64,000 nt of DNA, taken from Elioraea thermophila (ex Habib et al. 2022) (GTDB lineage: Bacteria; Pseudomonadota; Alphaproteobacteria; Acetobacterales; Acetobacteraceae). A model generated the notes under the pieces. That model made no database searches and was not told the origin of the DNA. It saw nothing but the letters and a program-made list of their open reading frames with translations. Below are positions 1 to 8,665 of the stretch, one piece after another (the first letter of the stretch is position 1; each line of letters starts with the position of its first letter). The stretch lies in the NCBI RefSeq assembly GCF_003336755.1, contig NZ_QMDI01000002.1, positions 1,054,001-1,118,000 on the forward strand. Reading direction: 5' to 3'. The position numbers were made by a program, and so were the translations under genes.

Positions 1-190
1 GAAGTAGCCCGACGCCGCCAGCAGGGTGCTGAGAGCACGCTGCGCAATGGTCAAGGTGCGGCGATCCGTCTCCATCCAGTTGAGATCGAGGCGTGCGTTG
101 CGGATCACCCGGGCGCGCAGCGGCGTGACGGGGCGGCGGGCGGCGAGGAGGGCGCGACGAGCACGACGGGAGGGTCTCGGTGACAGGGGG
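1..190 (-). CDS. possible partial ORF running off the left edge
   Basis: The minus strand is open from about position 250 to the window edge, with codon choice that looks coding in the last 100 bases. The translation there reads like a structured peptide, with the stretch IRNARLDLNWMETD. No convincing ATG or ribosome binding site is visible. A GTG just upstream of IRNAR is one possible start. It lies directly downstream of gluQ on the same strand, so it could be the next gene of that operon. I do not recognise a family and the rest of the protein is outside the window. Confidence 0.3.
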
Positions 191-263
191 AGGCGGATCG
201 CGCGGAGGGCGTTGTGGCACGGCGCCCGATCGGACGCGGGCGCAGGGCGCGCCCTCAGGCGTT

Positions 264-1127
264 TCACGCCTCGTCCGGGAAGCCCGCCATCGCCCGCACC
301 TCGGCCGGGCTGCGTCCCGCCGCGCGCAGCGCGCGCAGGGTGAGGGCACGGTCGCGCTTGGCGAGTCGCTTGCCGTCCGGCCCCCTCAGCAGCGCGTGGT
401 GGCGCCAGCGCGGCACCGGCCAACCCATCAGCGCCTGCAGCAACCGGTGCAGGTGGATCGCCGGCTTGAGGTCGACCGCGCGGGTGACCAGGGTCACGCC
501 CTGCACGGCATCGTCGTGGGTCACGCAGAGGTGGTAGGAGGCCGGGGTGTCCTTGCGCGCCAGCACCACGTCGCCGAAGAGAGGGGCGGGGTCGATGGCG
601 AAGGGTGGTTCGCCCTCCTCCTCGGCGAACAGGGGTGAGGGGACGGCGGCGAGGGCGCGCGCCATGTCCAGCCTCAGCGCGTAGGGCTCGCCGGAAGCGA
701 TCCGCCGCGCCCGCGTTCCCTGGTCCAGCGCGCGGCAGGTGCCAGGATACAGGGGCCCGTCGATGCCGTGCGGGGCGTTGCCGATCGCCGACACCTCGCG
801 CGCAATCTCGGCGCGGGTGCAGAAACAGGGGTAGAGCAAACCGCGCGCGGCCAGCCGATCAAGCACGATGCGATACTCGTCGAAGTGCTCGGACTGCACC
901 CGCACCGCCCCGTCCCAGTCGAGCCCGAGCCAGGCAAGATCCTCCAGGATCGCCTCGGCGTATTCGGGCCGGCAGCGTGAGCGGTCGATGTCCTCGAGGC
1001 GGAGGAGGAACCGCCCGCCCGCCGCACGGGCGATGCGCCAGGCGAACAACGCGCTCATCGCGTGCCCGAGGTGGAGGAAGCCCGTCGGCGAGGGGGCAAA
1101 GCGGGTGACGACGGTGGACGGGCTCAT
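264..1127 (-). CDS. gluQ: glutamyl-Q tRNA(Asp) synthetase (GluQ-RS)
   Basis: This is a truncated GluRS paralogue that loads glutamate onto the queuosine at position 34 of tRNA(Asp), not onto the tRNA 3' end. The 287-residue protein has the class I catalytic core only, with no anticodon-binding domain, which matches the family size. Visible motifs are RFAPSPTG, HLGH (residues 19-22, the HIGH signature), a zinc site C101/C103/Y127/C131 and KRLAKR near 253-258 in place of KMSKS. The ATG at 1127 is preferred, and an in-frame GTG lies immediately upstream. It is divergent from the esterase gene at 1139/1154 with almost no space between them, so both promoters must overlap the neighbouring coding sequence. 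Confidence 0.95.
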   Translation of the reverse strand: MSPSTVVTRFAPSPTGFLHLGHAMSALFAWRIARAAGGRFLLRLEDIDRSRCRPEYAEAILEDLAWLGLDWDGAVRVQSEHFDEYRIVLDRLAARGLLYPCFCTRAEIAREVSAIGNAPHGIDGPLYPGTCRALDQGTRARRIASGEPYALRLDMARALAAVPSPLFAEEEGEPPFAIDPAPLFGDVVLARKDTPASYHLCVTHDDAVQGVTLVTRAVDLKPAIHLHRLLQALMGWPVPRWRHHALLRGPDGKRLAKRDRALTLRALRAAGRSPAEVRAMAGFPDEA

Positions 1128-1153
1128 CACGCGCCGTTATGCGCCGGGGCGCG

Positions 1154-1816
1154 ATGCACGACGACCTCCCTGAGCTCGATGGACCTCGGCTGGCGCCGCA
1201 TGGCGGCGGCCGTCCCGCCCTGCTCGTCGTGCTTTGTCACGGCGTGGGGGCGGATGGGCGGGATCTCGCCGGGCTCGCGGAGGAGATCGCGCCTGAGCTG
1301 CCCGAGGCGGCCTTCGTCTGCCCCGATGCGCCGGAGCCTTTCGCCTTCGCCCCCTTCGGCCGGCAGTGGTTTCCGTTGCTCGACCTTTCGGCGGAGGCGC
1401 TCGCCGCCGGCGTGCGTCGGGCCGCCCCGGCTCTCGCTCGTTTCGTCGCCGCCGAAGCGGCGCGGCTCGGCCTGCCGATGGAGCGCGTCGTGCTCGGCGG
1501 CTTCAGCCAGGGTGGAATGACGGCGCTCCACACCGGGCTCGGCATGGCCTCGCCGCCGGCCGCGATCGCCGCCTTCTCCGGCGCCCTCCCGCTCCTGCCG
1601 AGCCCGTGCGCCCGTATCCCCGTCCTGCTCGTTCACGGCGAAGACGATCCGATCGTGCCCGTCGCCCTCACCCGGCAGACGGAGGAAGCGCTGCAGCGCG
1701 CCGAAGTGCCCGTCACCGCCCTTTACCGCCCGGGCCTCGGCCACGGCATCGATCAGGCCGGGCTCGCCGCGCTGGTCGCGCTCTGCCGGCCGTTCACCCG
1801 GCCGCCGAGCGCATGA
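1154..1816 (+). CDS. alpha/beta-hydrolase, carboxylesterase/phospholipase type
   Basis: A compact esterase of about 220 residues from the carboxylesterase/lysophospholipase-like (YpfH) branch of alpha/beta hydrolases. An oxyanion-hole region (LCHGVGADG) sits near the N terminus. The nucleophile elbow is GFSQGG, the acid lies in the GEDDPIVP loop and the catalytic histidine in GLGHGID near the C terminus. Substrate cannot be read from sequence. I chose the ATG at 1154, which has a weak GGGGCG ahead of it and fits family N termini. An in-frame ATG at 1139 would add five residues. It is cytoplasmic (no signal peptide) and divergent from gluQ. Confidence 0.85.
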   Translation: MHDDLPELDGPRLAPHGGGRPALLVVLCHGVGADGRDLAGLAEEIAPELPEAAFVCPDAPEPFAFAPFGRQWFPLLDLSAEALAAGVRRAAPALARFVAAEAARLGLPMERVVLGGFSQGGMTALHTGLGMASPPAAIAAFSGALPLLPSPCARIPVLLVHGEDDPIVPVALTRQTEEALQRAEVPVTALYRPGLGHGIDQAGLAALVALCRPFTRPPSA

Positions 1817-2027
1817 AGCTTGCGTGACGAGGACGGCGGGTTGCTGGACAGAGCCGTGCATTCTGTGCATAACGCGAGCTGTCCACAGGCTGTGCCACAT
1901 CATCTGGTAGGGGCCCAGTCGTCGAACCCCATGGGTCGGGGGCTGGCGAGGTGGCGGGCGGCGCAACGGCAGCCCACACCGGGGCCGAGGTCGGGGGTGC
2001 GGTGCGGCCGCGACGGGAGATCGGCGC

Positions 2028-2588
2028 GTGCCGGATGGCGGTAGTCACTATCCCGCTCTCGTGTTGAACGCGGATTTCCGCCCCCTCTCCTATTTCCCCC
2101 TCTCCGTCTGGTCGTGGCAGGATGCCGTGAAGGCGGTGTTCATGGACCGCGTCTCGGTCCTTTCCGAATACGACACCGAGGTGCGCAGCCCCTCCGTCTC
2201 GATGCGGCTTCCTTCCGTCATCGCGCTGAAGGAGTACATCCCGGCCGCCCGCCGCCCGGCCTTCACCCGCTTCAACGTCTTCCTGCGCGACCGCTTCGAG
2301 TGCCAGTACTGCGGCGAGCCCTTCCCCACCCAGGACCTCACCTTCGACCACGTCATCCCCCGCTCGCGCGGCGGGCGGACCACGTGGGAGAACGTCGTCA
2401 CCGCCTGTTCCTGTTGCAACCTGAAGAAGGGCAACCGGCTGCCGCGCGAGTGCCAGATGTTCCCCCGCCAGCCGCCGCGCCAGCCGACCTCGTGGGAGCT
2501 GCAGGAGAACGGGCGCGCCTTCCCGCCGAACTATCTGCACGAGTCCTGGCGCGACTACCTCTACTGGGACAGCGAGCTCGAGGGCTGA
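2028..2588 (+). CDS. HNH endonuclease family protein
   Basis: A 186-residue protein of the stand-alone HNH family common in alphaproteobacteria and cyanobacteria. The zinc-stabilised HNH core occupies roughly residues 85-140. Two CxxC knuckles (CQYC and CSCC) flank the catalytic stretch FDHVIPRSRGG, followed by WENVV and NLKKGN. The N-terminal 80 residues (LVLNADFRPLSYFPL) are typical of this subfamily. Start is a GTG at 2028. Cellular role is unsettled; such proteins are not necessarily part of restriction systems, and no methylase or toxin partner is adjacent. The stop is only 22 bases from the stop of the convergent patatin gene. Confidence 0.9.
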   Translation: MPDGGSHYPALVLNADFRPLSYFPLSVWSWQDAVKAVFMDRVSVLSEYDTEVRSPSVSMRLPSVIALKEYIPAARRPAFTRFNVFLRDRFECQYCGEPFPTQDLTFDHVIPRSRGGRTTWENVVTACSCCNLKKGNRLPRECQMFPRQPPRQPTSWELQENGRAFPPNYLHESWRDYLYWDSELEG

Positions 2589-2610
2589 GGGGCGCGAGGG
2601 CGCACGCCTC

Positions 2611-4512
2611 CTACCGTGCGGCGTCGAGTTCGGCGACGGCCTTGCGGATCGTCTTCTCCGCCTGCTCGACGACGAAGCGGGGCGGAACGTTCGGGAGCTT
2701 GGCGTCCATCTTCCGCTCGACCCAGCCGTCGAGCAGGCGGTAGGCGAGGCGCGATGCGGTGCGCACGAGCCAGGACCGCTCCGCGATCCGCTCCTCCACC
2801 ATGCGGCGGAGCATGCCCTTGAGCTGAGCCCCGGCGCCACCGTCGTACAGCACCCGTGTCGCCGCCTCGGCCCGCCCTCGTATCAGCTGTATCAGCCGCG
2901 TGAGGCTCGCGGGGTCGAGCTCGCCGTCCGGCCAGGCGGGCAAGGGCTCGATCTCGTCCTCGTCCTGCCCCGGCCCCGGCCAAAGCCGACCACAGAGCGG
3001 AATGATCGGCAGATGGTCGGCCGGCCCATCCTCCTCGCGCGCCACGGCCCAGCGGGCGACGTCGGTGTCCGACCAGCGCGGCGTGGCGTCCTTGCGGCCG
3101 AACAGCGGGTTGCCGATCGGCAGCACGAAGTGGCGGCGGAGGAAGGAGCGCGCGTTGCGCCGGCCCAGCATGTAGTCGTGGTGGCGGTAGGCTTCGGCAA
3201 GGAAGCCCATGAAGCCGCCGAGGTAGCCCGAGGCGATGGCGATCGGGGCGGACCAGGCGGGCCCGCGCGACGGCGCGATGAGGAAGCGCGAATAGGTGTC
3301 CGGCGCGGCGGCAAGGGCGAGGTCCTCGGCCTTGAACCGGGCGTTGTTCATCAGCGCTCCGAACAGGGCGGGCAGCAGGGCGGCCAGCGAGGGCGCGTCG
3401 GTGAGGTCTGGCCCTCGATCGCCGGGAAACGGGTCGACCAGCACCACCGCGCGATTGGCCAGATCGCCCCGGCGCGGATTTCGCCCGTCCCAGCCGGCGA
3501 GTGCCCGGCGCACCAGTTCCAGCGGCTCGTTGTCCATCGCCCCGCCATCGACGCACGGCACCTGAACCACCCCGGTTTCGGAGGCCGCCCCGGTCCAGTC
3601 GGGGAGGCACTCCCGCGCCCACTCCGGCAGTCCGCTGAGGTCGGGCGTGTGCACGAGCTCCTCGGCGAGGCGGCTGCGCGGAGCGAGCAGGGCGCGGAAA
3701 TCGTAGTCGCTCCGCGCCCGCTCGAGCGTGCGTGCCCTGAGCGCGATCGGGAAGGCCCCGGTGGCAAGGGTGGCGGCGGCGAACAGCTCGCGCGTCGCGT
3801 GAGGATCGGGACCGAAACGGTCGAGGATCACCTCGTCGGGCCGCGCCGCCACCTGCACGCCGTCGCGCACCACGGCGAAGCGGATGTGGTCGGCATGCAG
3901 CGACATCAGGTGGCTGAGGGTCGCGCCCTGGAAGCGCAGCGCGTAGGGCACGCCGCGCAAGTTGGCGAGTGTCAGCAGCACTTCGAGACGGTCGGGCAGC
4001 CAGGCGCGCGGCCGCATGGTCATGCTCGGCCGGCGCGCAATCAGGTCGGAGACGATCTCGTCCAGCACCGTGCAGTCGAGGGCGGAGCGCAGCGTCCCGT
4101 CCGCCAGGTCGCGGATGCCGAGCAGGTGGCGGATGTCGATCCGCCGCACCCAGGCGTCGTAGAGCGGGTTCGCCGCCTTGGTGGCGTCGTTCGCCTGCGG
4201 CGTGACGGGCGGGAACTCGGCGTCGCAGAACATCGCCCCCAGCGCGGCGCACATTCCCCCCGCCGAAGCGCCGCCGAGCACGCTGAGCCGCACCTCGTGC
4301 AGGGGCGGCTCGCCGCGCTCGCGGCGGACCTTCTTCTCCGCCTCGAACGCATCGAGCGCCTCGATCAGCAGATCGAGCACGCCGGCGGTGTAGGCGCCGG
4401 CCGACACCGCACCTGCCATGCAGAGGCCGATCTCGAAGGTGCCGATCGGCGGCGCGTCACGGCAGGGCGGGTATCCCTTCACCCAGGGATCGAGGCTGAC
4501 GGCGACGGACAT
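2611..4512 (-). CDS. patatin-like phospholipase domain protein
   Basis: A 633-residue patatin-family serine hydrolase expected to act on acyl lipids. A glycine/alanine-rich oxyanion segment lies at about 31-45. The nucleophile elbow is GASAG at 81-85 (Ser83), and the dyad aspartate lies in VDGGAMDNEP at about 322-324. The C-terminal 300 residues are helical/charged and typical of the long bacterial patatin-like proteins, far longer than the roughly 300-residue minimal enzymes. The reading frame is open to 4950, but the ATG at 4512 follows GAGGGC at good spacing and starts the conserved sequence, so the upstream extension is rejected. No signal peptide. It is divergent from the helicase gene, sharing a 65-base gap. 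Confidence 0.9.
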   Translation of the reverse strand: MSVAVSLDPWVKGYPPCRDAPPIGTFEIGLCMAGAVSAGAYTAGVLDLLIEALDAFEAEKKVRRERGEPPLHEVRLSVLGGASAGGMCAALGAMFCDAEFPPVTPQANDATKAANPLYDAWVRRIDIRHLLGIRDLADGTLRSALDCTVLDEIVSDLIARRPSMTMRPRAWLPDRLEVLLTLANLRGVPYALRFQGATLSHLMSLHADHIRFAVVRDGVQVAARPDEVILDRFGPDPHATRELFAAATLATGAFPIALRARTLERARSDYDFRALLAPRSRLAEELVHTPDLSGLPEWARECLPDWTGAASETGVVQVPCVDGGAMDNEPLELVRRALAGWDGRNPRRGDLANRAVVLVDPFPGDRGPDLTDAPSLAALLPALFGALMNNARFKAEDLALAAAPDTYSRFLIAPSRGPAWSAPIAIASGYLGGFMGFLAEAYRHHDYMLGRRNARSFLRRHFVLPIGNPLFGRKDATPRWSDTDVARWAVAREEDGPADHLPIIPLCGRLWPGPGQDEDEIEPLPAWPDGELDPASLTRLIQLIRGRAEAATRVLYDGGAGAQLKGMLRRMVEERIAERSWLVRTASRLAYRLLDGWVERKMDAKLPNVPPRFVVEQAEKTIRKAVAELDAAR

Positions 4513-4577
4513 GCTGCCCTCGTCGATCGTTCGGGTCGGTACGACTGCGTGCCAGTCAGGCTGCGCGCGCGCCGCCC

Positions 4578-6434
4578 GTGCCGTCAACCGCGCGTGCGTT
4601 GACACGTGGCCACAGGCTCCGGCACGCCGGAGCCGTGACGGCTCTTCCTCCCCCGGCCCGGCGGCGCATCGACCAGCTCCTTTCCGGGCTTCGCGTGCCC
4701 GTCCGGCGCGAGGACGTCGCCGCCGGCCTCGCCGCCCTCGCGGCCGATTCCTCGCTCGACGACATCGGTCTCGTCTCCGTGCTCGCCGAGGCGATCCGCG
4801 GTCGGCTTCGCCGCGCCGAAGCGGATGGCGCGATGACGCATGCCGAGCGCGCCACCGCCGAGGCACGGCTCGAGGAGTGGCGTCGGCAGCGGCTCGCCGA
4901 CCTCGCCGCCAAGGCCCGCCACCGCCACGAGGGCGAGGTGGTGGGCGCACTCACCCTCGGGCGCTGGGTGGCGTCCTTCGTTCCCGCCCGCTCGATCCGT
5001 CGCCGCATCGTCGCCTTCCTCGGCCCCACCAACTCGGGCAAGAGCCACGCCGCCTTCGACCTGCTCGCCGCCGCCCCGCGCGGCGCCTACCTCGCCCCCC
5101 TGCGCCTCCTCGCCTGGGAAGGCCAGGAGCGGCTCGCCGAACGCGGCGTGCGGGCCTCGCTGCTGACGGGGGAGGAGCGGCGTGTCGACCCGGAGGCGAC
5201 GCACGTCTCCGCCACGGTCGAGATGGCGGATCTCGTCACCCCCGTCCCGGTCGCGGTGGTGGACGAGATCCAGATCCTGGCCGACGAGGACCGCGGCTGG
5301 GCCTGGACTCAGGCGGTGGTCGGGCTGCCGGCGGAGACGCTGCTCCTCGCCGGCGCTCCGGAGGCGGAGCCGCTGATCCGCCGGCTCGCTTCGCTCACCG
5401 GCGAGCCGCTCGAGGTGCGGCGGTTCGAGCGGATGGTGCCGCTGACCGTGCTGCGTCGCCCCGTGCCGCTCGCTCGCGTCGAACCCGGCGATGCGCTGGT
5501 CTGCTTTTCGCGGCGGGATGCCTTCGCGCTTCGCGAGGCGCTGATCGCGCGCGGCCGCCCGCCAGCGATGGTCTACGGCGCCCTCGGTCCCGAGGTGCGG
5601 CGGGCCGAGGCCGAGCGGTTCCGCGAGGGGCGCGCCCCGGTGCTGGTGGCGACCGACGCCATCGGCATGGGGCTCAACCTGCCCATCCGGCGCGTGCTGT
5701 TCGCCGCCACCACGAAATACGGCGGGTTGGGGCCGCACCTCATCCGCCAGATCGCCGGCCGGGCCGGGCGCTACGGCATCTACCCCGAAGGCTTCGTCGG
5801 CGTGCTCGGCGGGGAGGACCTGGAGCCGATCGCCGCCGCCATCGACCACCCGCCACCGCCGCTCGAAGGGCCGATGCGCGTGCTGCCGCGCGAGGCGCAA
5901 CTCCTCGAGATCGGGCGGCGGCTCGGCCAGCCGTCCTTGCTTCGCGTGCTGACCGTGGTCGCCGAGCGGTTTCGCTGGCCCGGGGCGGGGTTCGCGCTGT
6001 CCCGCCTCGACGAGGCCATCCGGCTGGCCGAGGTCTGTGCCGCCGCCCGGCTGCCCTTGCGCGAAAGCCTCGGCTATCTCGGTTGCCCGATCGACCTGCG
6101 CGACCGGCTCTCCGCCTCCGCCCTGCTCGCCTGGGCGCGTCGGCACGCCCACGGCGCCCCGGTCTCCGCCCCCGCCCCACCGCGGCGGCTCCTCTCCCGC
6201 GGTGTCGCCGACGACCCGGCCGACCTGGCGGAAGCCGAGCGTTCCGCCCGGCTTTGCACGGCCTATCTTTGGCTCGCGCAGAAATGGGCGGAAACCTATG
6301 GTGAGGCGGAGGTGGCGCGTGCCGTGCAGGCGGAGCTCAATGCCTTCATCGAACGGAGCCTTCGCCTTGGCGCGAGTGCGCGCCTTCGCCAACGCTGGCG
6401 GGAGGAGGTGGGAGGGGACGGCAACCGAAAGTAG
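4578..6434 (+). CDS. SUV3-like ATP-dependent RNA helicase
   Basis: A superfamily 2 helicase of the SUV3 type, which in mitochondria unwinds RNA for the degradosome; alphaproteobacterial homologues are presumed RNA helicases. In the 618-residue form, Walker A is GPTNSGKS (149-156), motif II is DEIQ (229-232) rather than DExH, and motif VI is QIAGRAGR (391-398). The SUV3 C-terminal region follows to about residue 530. Residues 25-125 are a helical N-terminal region. The start is uncertain: GTG at 4578 gives the longest form. GTG at 4635, which removes 19 residues, directly abuts a perfect palindrome (4615-4634) and may be the real start. Confidence 0.88.
   Translation: MPSTARALTRGHRLRHAGAVTALPPPARRRIDQLLSGLRVPVRREDVAAGLAALAADSSLDDIGLVSVLAEAIRGRLRRAEADGAMTHAERATAEARLEEWRRQRLADLAAKARHRHEGEVVGALTLGRWVASFVPARSIRRRIVAFLGPTNSGKSHAAFDLLAAAPRGAYLAPLRLLAWEGQERLAERGVRASLLTGEERRVDPEATHVSATVEMADLVTPVPVAVVDEIQILADEDRGWAWTQAVVGLPAETLLLAGAPEAEPLIRRLASLTGEPLEVRRFERMVPLTVLRRPVPLARVEPGDALVCFSRRDAFALREALIARGRPPAMVYGALGPEVRRAEAERFREGRAPVLVATDAIGMGLNLPIRRVLFAATTKYGGLGPHLIRQIAGRAGRYGIYPEGFVGVLGGEDLEPIAAAIDHPPPPLEGPMRVLPREAQLLEIGRRLGQPSLLRVLTVVAERFRWPGAGFALSRLDEAIRLAEVCAAARLPLRESLGYLGCPIDLRDRLSASALLAWARRHAHGAPVSAPAPPRRLLSRGVADDPADLAEAERSARLCTAYLWLAQKWAETYGEAEVARAVQAELNAFIERSLRLGASARLRQRWREEVGGDGNRK
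4615..4634. promoter_or_regulatory. perfect 9+9 palindrome before the helicase GTG
   Basis: GGCTCCGGC-AC-GCCGGAGCC: two 9-base arms with a 2-base centre, in the divergent region between the patatin and the helicase, ending one base before the GTG at 4635. As DNA it could be an operator. As RNA it would fold over the start and hide the GGAG that lies in its right arm. If translation starts at 4578 it is simply inside the coding sequence. Confidence 0.4.
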
Positions 6435-6453
6435 GTTGATGGTTAACGGAGCT

Positions 6454-6492
6454 TTGACGCATTGTTGACGGTGCAACACAGGGTTGTAGCCT
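6454..6492 (+). promoter_or_regulatory. candidate sigma70-type promoter before the 6541 gene
   Basis: Two TTGACG hexamers (6454-6459 and 6465-6470) lie in the only AT-richer patch of the 106-base gap. The second is followed after 16 bases by TAGCCT, a weak -10. The -35 match is good and the -10 poor, so the call is tentative. Confidence 0.3.
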
Positions 6493-6540
6493 TCGGACAG
6501 CCGGATCAGAGGGCGCGGACGCGAAGCGGGGAGCCTGACG

Positions 6541-6909
6541 ATGCGATTTCGGGAGTACCGACGGATCGATTTCGGCACGGATCTGATCGCCGAGGCCGTG
6601 CGCGCCACGGTGGCTGACCTCATCCGGCTGGAGATGCCCGACGCCGAACTCGACAGCGTGCGGATGGCCACACCGGAGGACGACGTCGACGAGGAGGCGG
6701 TGGTGGTGGCGCGCTGGCGCCGCTCAGGCGGGCTCTATCGCGACTGCACGCTCGACGCCGAGGAGCTGACCGCGGTGCTGGTCGGGTGGTGCCGGCTTGC
6801 CGGCGTGCCGCTGCCACGCACGGCGGAGAAGGCGATCGAACCGGCGGAGGACGGCGTCTCCCTGGTGATCCGCCAGCGCGGCCTCGGCCGCCCGCGGCAC
6901 CTGCATTGA
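6541..6909 (+). CDS. hypothetical protein, 122 aa
   Basis: A small acidic cytoplasmic protein without recognisable catalytic motifs, transmembrane segment or signal peptide. The N terminus is predicted helical (IAEAVRATVADLIRLEMPD), the middle carries a run of acidic residues (EDDVDEEAVV) and the C terminus is basic. The ATG is preceded by GGGGAG at about 8 bases. It ends nine bases before the ATG of the next gene, so the two are probably co-transcribed from the promoter patch at 6454-6492. I do not recognise the family. Confidence 0.75.
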   Translation: MRFREYRRIDFGTDLIAEAVRATVADLIRLEMPDAELDSVRMATPEDDVDEEAVVVARWRRSGGLYRDCTLDAEELTAVLVGWCRLAGVPLPRTAEKAIEPAEDGVSLVIRQRGLGRPRHLH

Positions 6910-6917
6910 CCACGGCG

Positions 6918-7490
6918 ATGATCGTCCCCCTCCCGGCCGTGGAATCGCCGCGAATCTATCTGGCCGGGCCGGAGGTCTTCCTGCCCGACGCGGAAACCGT
7001 GCTCGCCCGCAAGAAAGCGATCTGCGCGCGGCTCGGGCTGATCGGCGTCTGCCCCCTGCTCGACGCGCCCACCCCGGCGGCGCAGGAGCGCGGCGAGCGC
7101 GCCTTCGCCATCGCCGCCGCCAACGAGGCGCTGATCCGCTCCTGTGTCGCCATCCTCGCCAACCTCACCCCCTTCCGCGGCGCCTCGGCGGATGCCGGCA
7201 CGGTCTACGAACTCGGTTTCGCGCGGGGCTTGGGTCTCGGTCTCTATGCCTACACCAACGACCCGCGCGACTATGCCGCCCGCGTGCTGGACGATCCGGA
7301 CCAGATGGACATCGAGGATTTCGGCCTCTCCGACAACCTCATGCTGGAGGGCGGCATCGCGGCGGCCGGTGGCGTGTTCGTGCGCGCCACGGCCGCCGCC
7401 GAAGACCCGTTCCGCGAACTCGGCGTGTTCGAGACCTGCGCCCGCGCGGCCTCGCGCCGCCTCGTCCCCGCCATCCTGGCCCCGCGCTGA
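6918..7490 (+). CDS. nucleoside 2-deoxyribosyltransferase-like protein
   Basis: A 190-residue protein with the Rossmann-like fold signature of nucleoside 2-deoxyribosyltransferases: IYLAGPEVFLPDA near the N terminus, NEALIRSCVAILANLTPFRGASADAGT in the middle (the Asp/Glu-rich base and ribose site) and GTVYELGFARGLG. Family members swap or hydrolyse the base of (deoxy)nucleotides in salvage or clean-up. ATG at 6918 is used. A TTG at 6906 would overlap the previous stop and add four residues. Most likely co-transcribed with the small gene upstream. The exact substrate is not predictable. Confidence 0.85.
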   Translation: MIVPLPAVESPRIYLAGPEVFLPDAETVLARKKAICARLGLIGVCPLLDAPTPAAQERGERAFAIAAANEALIRSCVAILANLTPFRGASADAGTVYELGFARGLGLGLYAYTNDPRDYAARVLDDPDQMDIEDFGLSDNLMLEGGIAAAGGVFVRATAAAEDPFRELGVFETCARAASRRLVPAILAPR

Positions 7491-7565
7491 AACCCCGCGC
7501 CCCGCTCAGAGCAGGGCTGCGAGAGGCGTTGATCGCGCCCCCCCTTCCGCGTAAGGGACGGGCGG

Positions 7566-7588
7566 TCCCCGCGGCCGGGTCGCGGGGA
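7566..7588 (+). promoter_or_regulatory. GC-rich hairpin in the leader of the AapJ-type gene
   Basis: An 8-base perfect stem (TCCCCGCG / CGCGGGGA) with a 7-base loop, 31 bases upstream of the start at 7620. No T-run follows, so it is either a weak terminator for the upstream pair or a leader structure. Presence of the stem is certain; function is a guess. Confidence 0.35.
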
Positions 7589-7619
7589 GGCTTCGGACGA
7601 ACGAACAGGGAGATGCGCC

Positions 7620-8639
7620 ATGCGCAGGAGATTGCTCGCCGCCGCGACCGCGGTCGGCCTCACCCTCGCCGCCAGCCCCGCGCTCGCCCAGCCGCAGAGC
7701 ACCTTCGATGCGGTGCGCGCGCGCGGCGTGGTGAACTGCGGCGTCAACACGGGCCTCGCCGGCTTCGCCGCCCCGGACAGCCAGGGCGTGTGGCGCGGCC
7801 TGGACGTCGATCTCTGCCGCGCCGTCGCCGCCGCCATGTTCGGCGACGCCACCAAGGTCCGCTTCGTGCCGCTGACCGCACAGCAGCGCTTCACCGCGCT
7901 CCAGTCCGGCGAGGTCGACATGCTGTCGCGCAACACGACCTGGACCCTCGGGCGCGACACCTCGCTCGGGCTCGACTTCGTCGGCATCAACTTCTACGAC
8001 GGCCAGGGCTTCATGGTGAAGCGCTCGCTCGGCGTGAAGTCGGCCAAGGAGCTGGATGGCGCCACCATCTGCGTCCAGCCGGGCACCACCACCGAGCTCA
8101 ACCTCACCGACTGGTTCCGCGCCAACAATCTCCGCTTCACCCCCGTGGTGATCGAGCGGCTCGAGGAGGTGAACGCCGCCTTCTTCGCCGGTCGCTGCGA
8201 CGCGCTGACCACCGACGTGTCGGGTCTCGCCTCGGTGCGCGCCTCGCAAGGCGCACGCGCCGAGGAGTACGTGATCCTGCCCGAGGTGATCTCGAAGGAG
8301 CCGCTCGGCCCCGTCGTGCGCCACGGCGACAACCGCTGGGCCGATCTCGTGCGCTGGGCGCACTTCGCGATGATCGAGGCCGAGGAGCTCGGCCTCACCT
8401 CCGCCAACATCGACCAGCACCTGAACAGCACCAACCCCACCATCCAGCGCTTCGTCGGTGCGACGGGCGGCTTCGGCCAGATGCTCGGGGTGGACAACCG
8501 CTGGGCCTACAACATCGTCAAGCAGGTCGGGAACTACGGCGAGAGCTTCGAGCGCAACGTGAAGCCGCTCGGGATCCAGCGCGGCATCAACGAGCTCTGG
8601 ACCAAGGGCGGGTTGATGTACTCGCCGCCGTTCCGCTGA
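7620..8639 (+). CDS. general amino-acid ABC transporter substrate-binding protein (AapJ-type)
   Basis: A 339-residue periplasmic binding protein of family 3, closest in pattern to AapJ of the general L-amino-acid importer. A Sec signal peptide occupies residues 1-23 (cleavage after ALA). The mature protein starts with TFDAVRARGVVNCGVN, followed by GLDVDLCRAVAAA and the internal AapJ-like stretch DMLSRNTTWTLGRD. The ATG follows GGGAG at good spacing. No aapQMP permease/ATPase genes are adjacent, so it either serves a transporter encoded elsewhere or is an orphan receptor. It is followed by a strong hairpin terminator. Confidence 0.92.
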   Translation: MRRRLLAAATAVGLTLAASPALAQPQSTFDAVRARGVVNCGVNTGLAGFAAPDSQGVWRGLDVDLCRAVAAAMFGDATKVRFVPLTAQQRFTALQSGEVDMLSRNTTWTLGRDTSLGLDFVGINFYDGQGFMVKRSLGVKSAKELDGATICVQPGTTTELNLTDWFRANNLRFTPVVIERLEEVNAAFFAGRCDALTTDVSGLASVRASQGARAEEYVILPEVISKEPLGPVVRHGDNRWADLVRWAHFAMIEAEELGLTSANIDQHLNSTNPTIQRFVGATGGFGQMLGVDNRWAYNIVKQVGNYGESFERNVKPLGIQRGINELWTKGGLMYSPPFR

Positions 8640-8665
8640 GCGCGGGGCTCCGCTCCCCCTCTTCC

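Noticed and set aside
1817-2027. Possible DnaA-box/LexA-like site around GCTGTCCACAGGCTGTGCCACA
   Set aside because: Only partial matches; no cluster of boxes and no replication or SOS gene next to it.
4513-4950. N-terminal extension of the patatin to 779 residues
   Set aside because: It overlaps the helicase gene, is Arg/Pro-rich and unconserved, and a good ribosome binding site precedes the ATG at 4512.
4584-6671. 695-codon minus-strand open frame opposite the SUV3-like helicase
   Set aside because: The helicase motifs on the plus strand are unambiguous; the antisense product has none.
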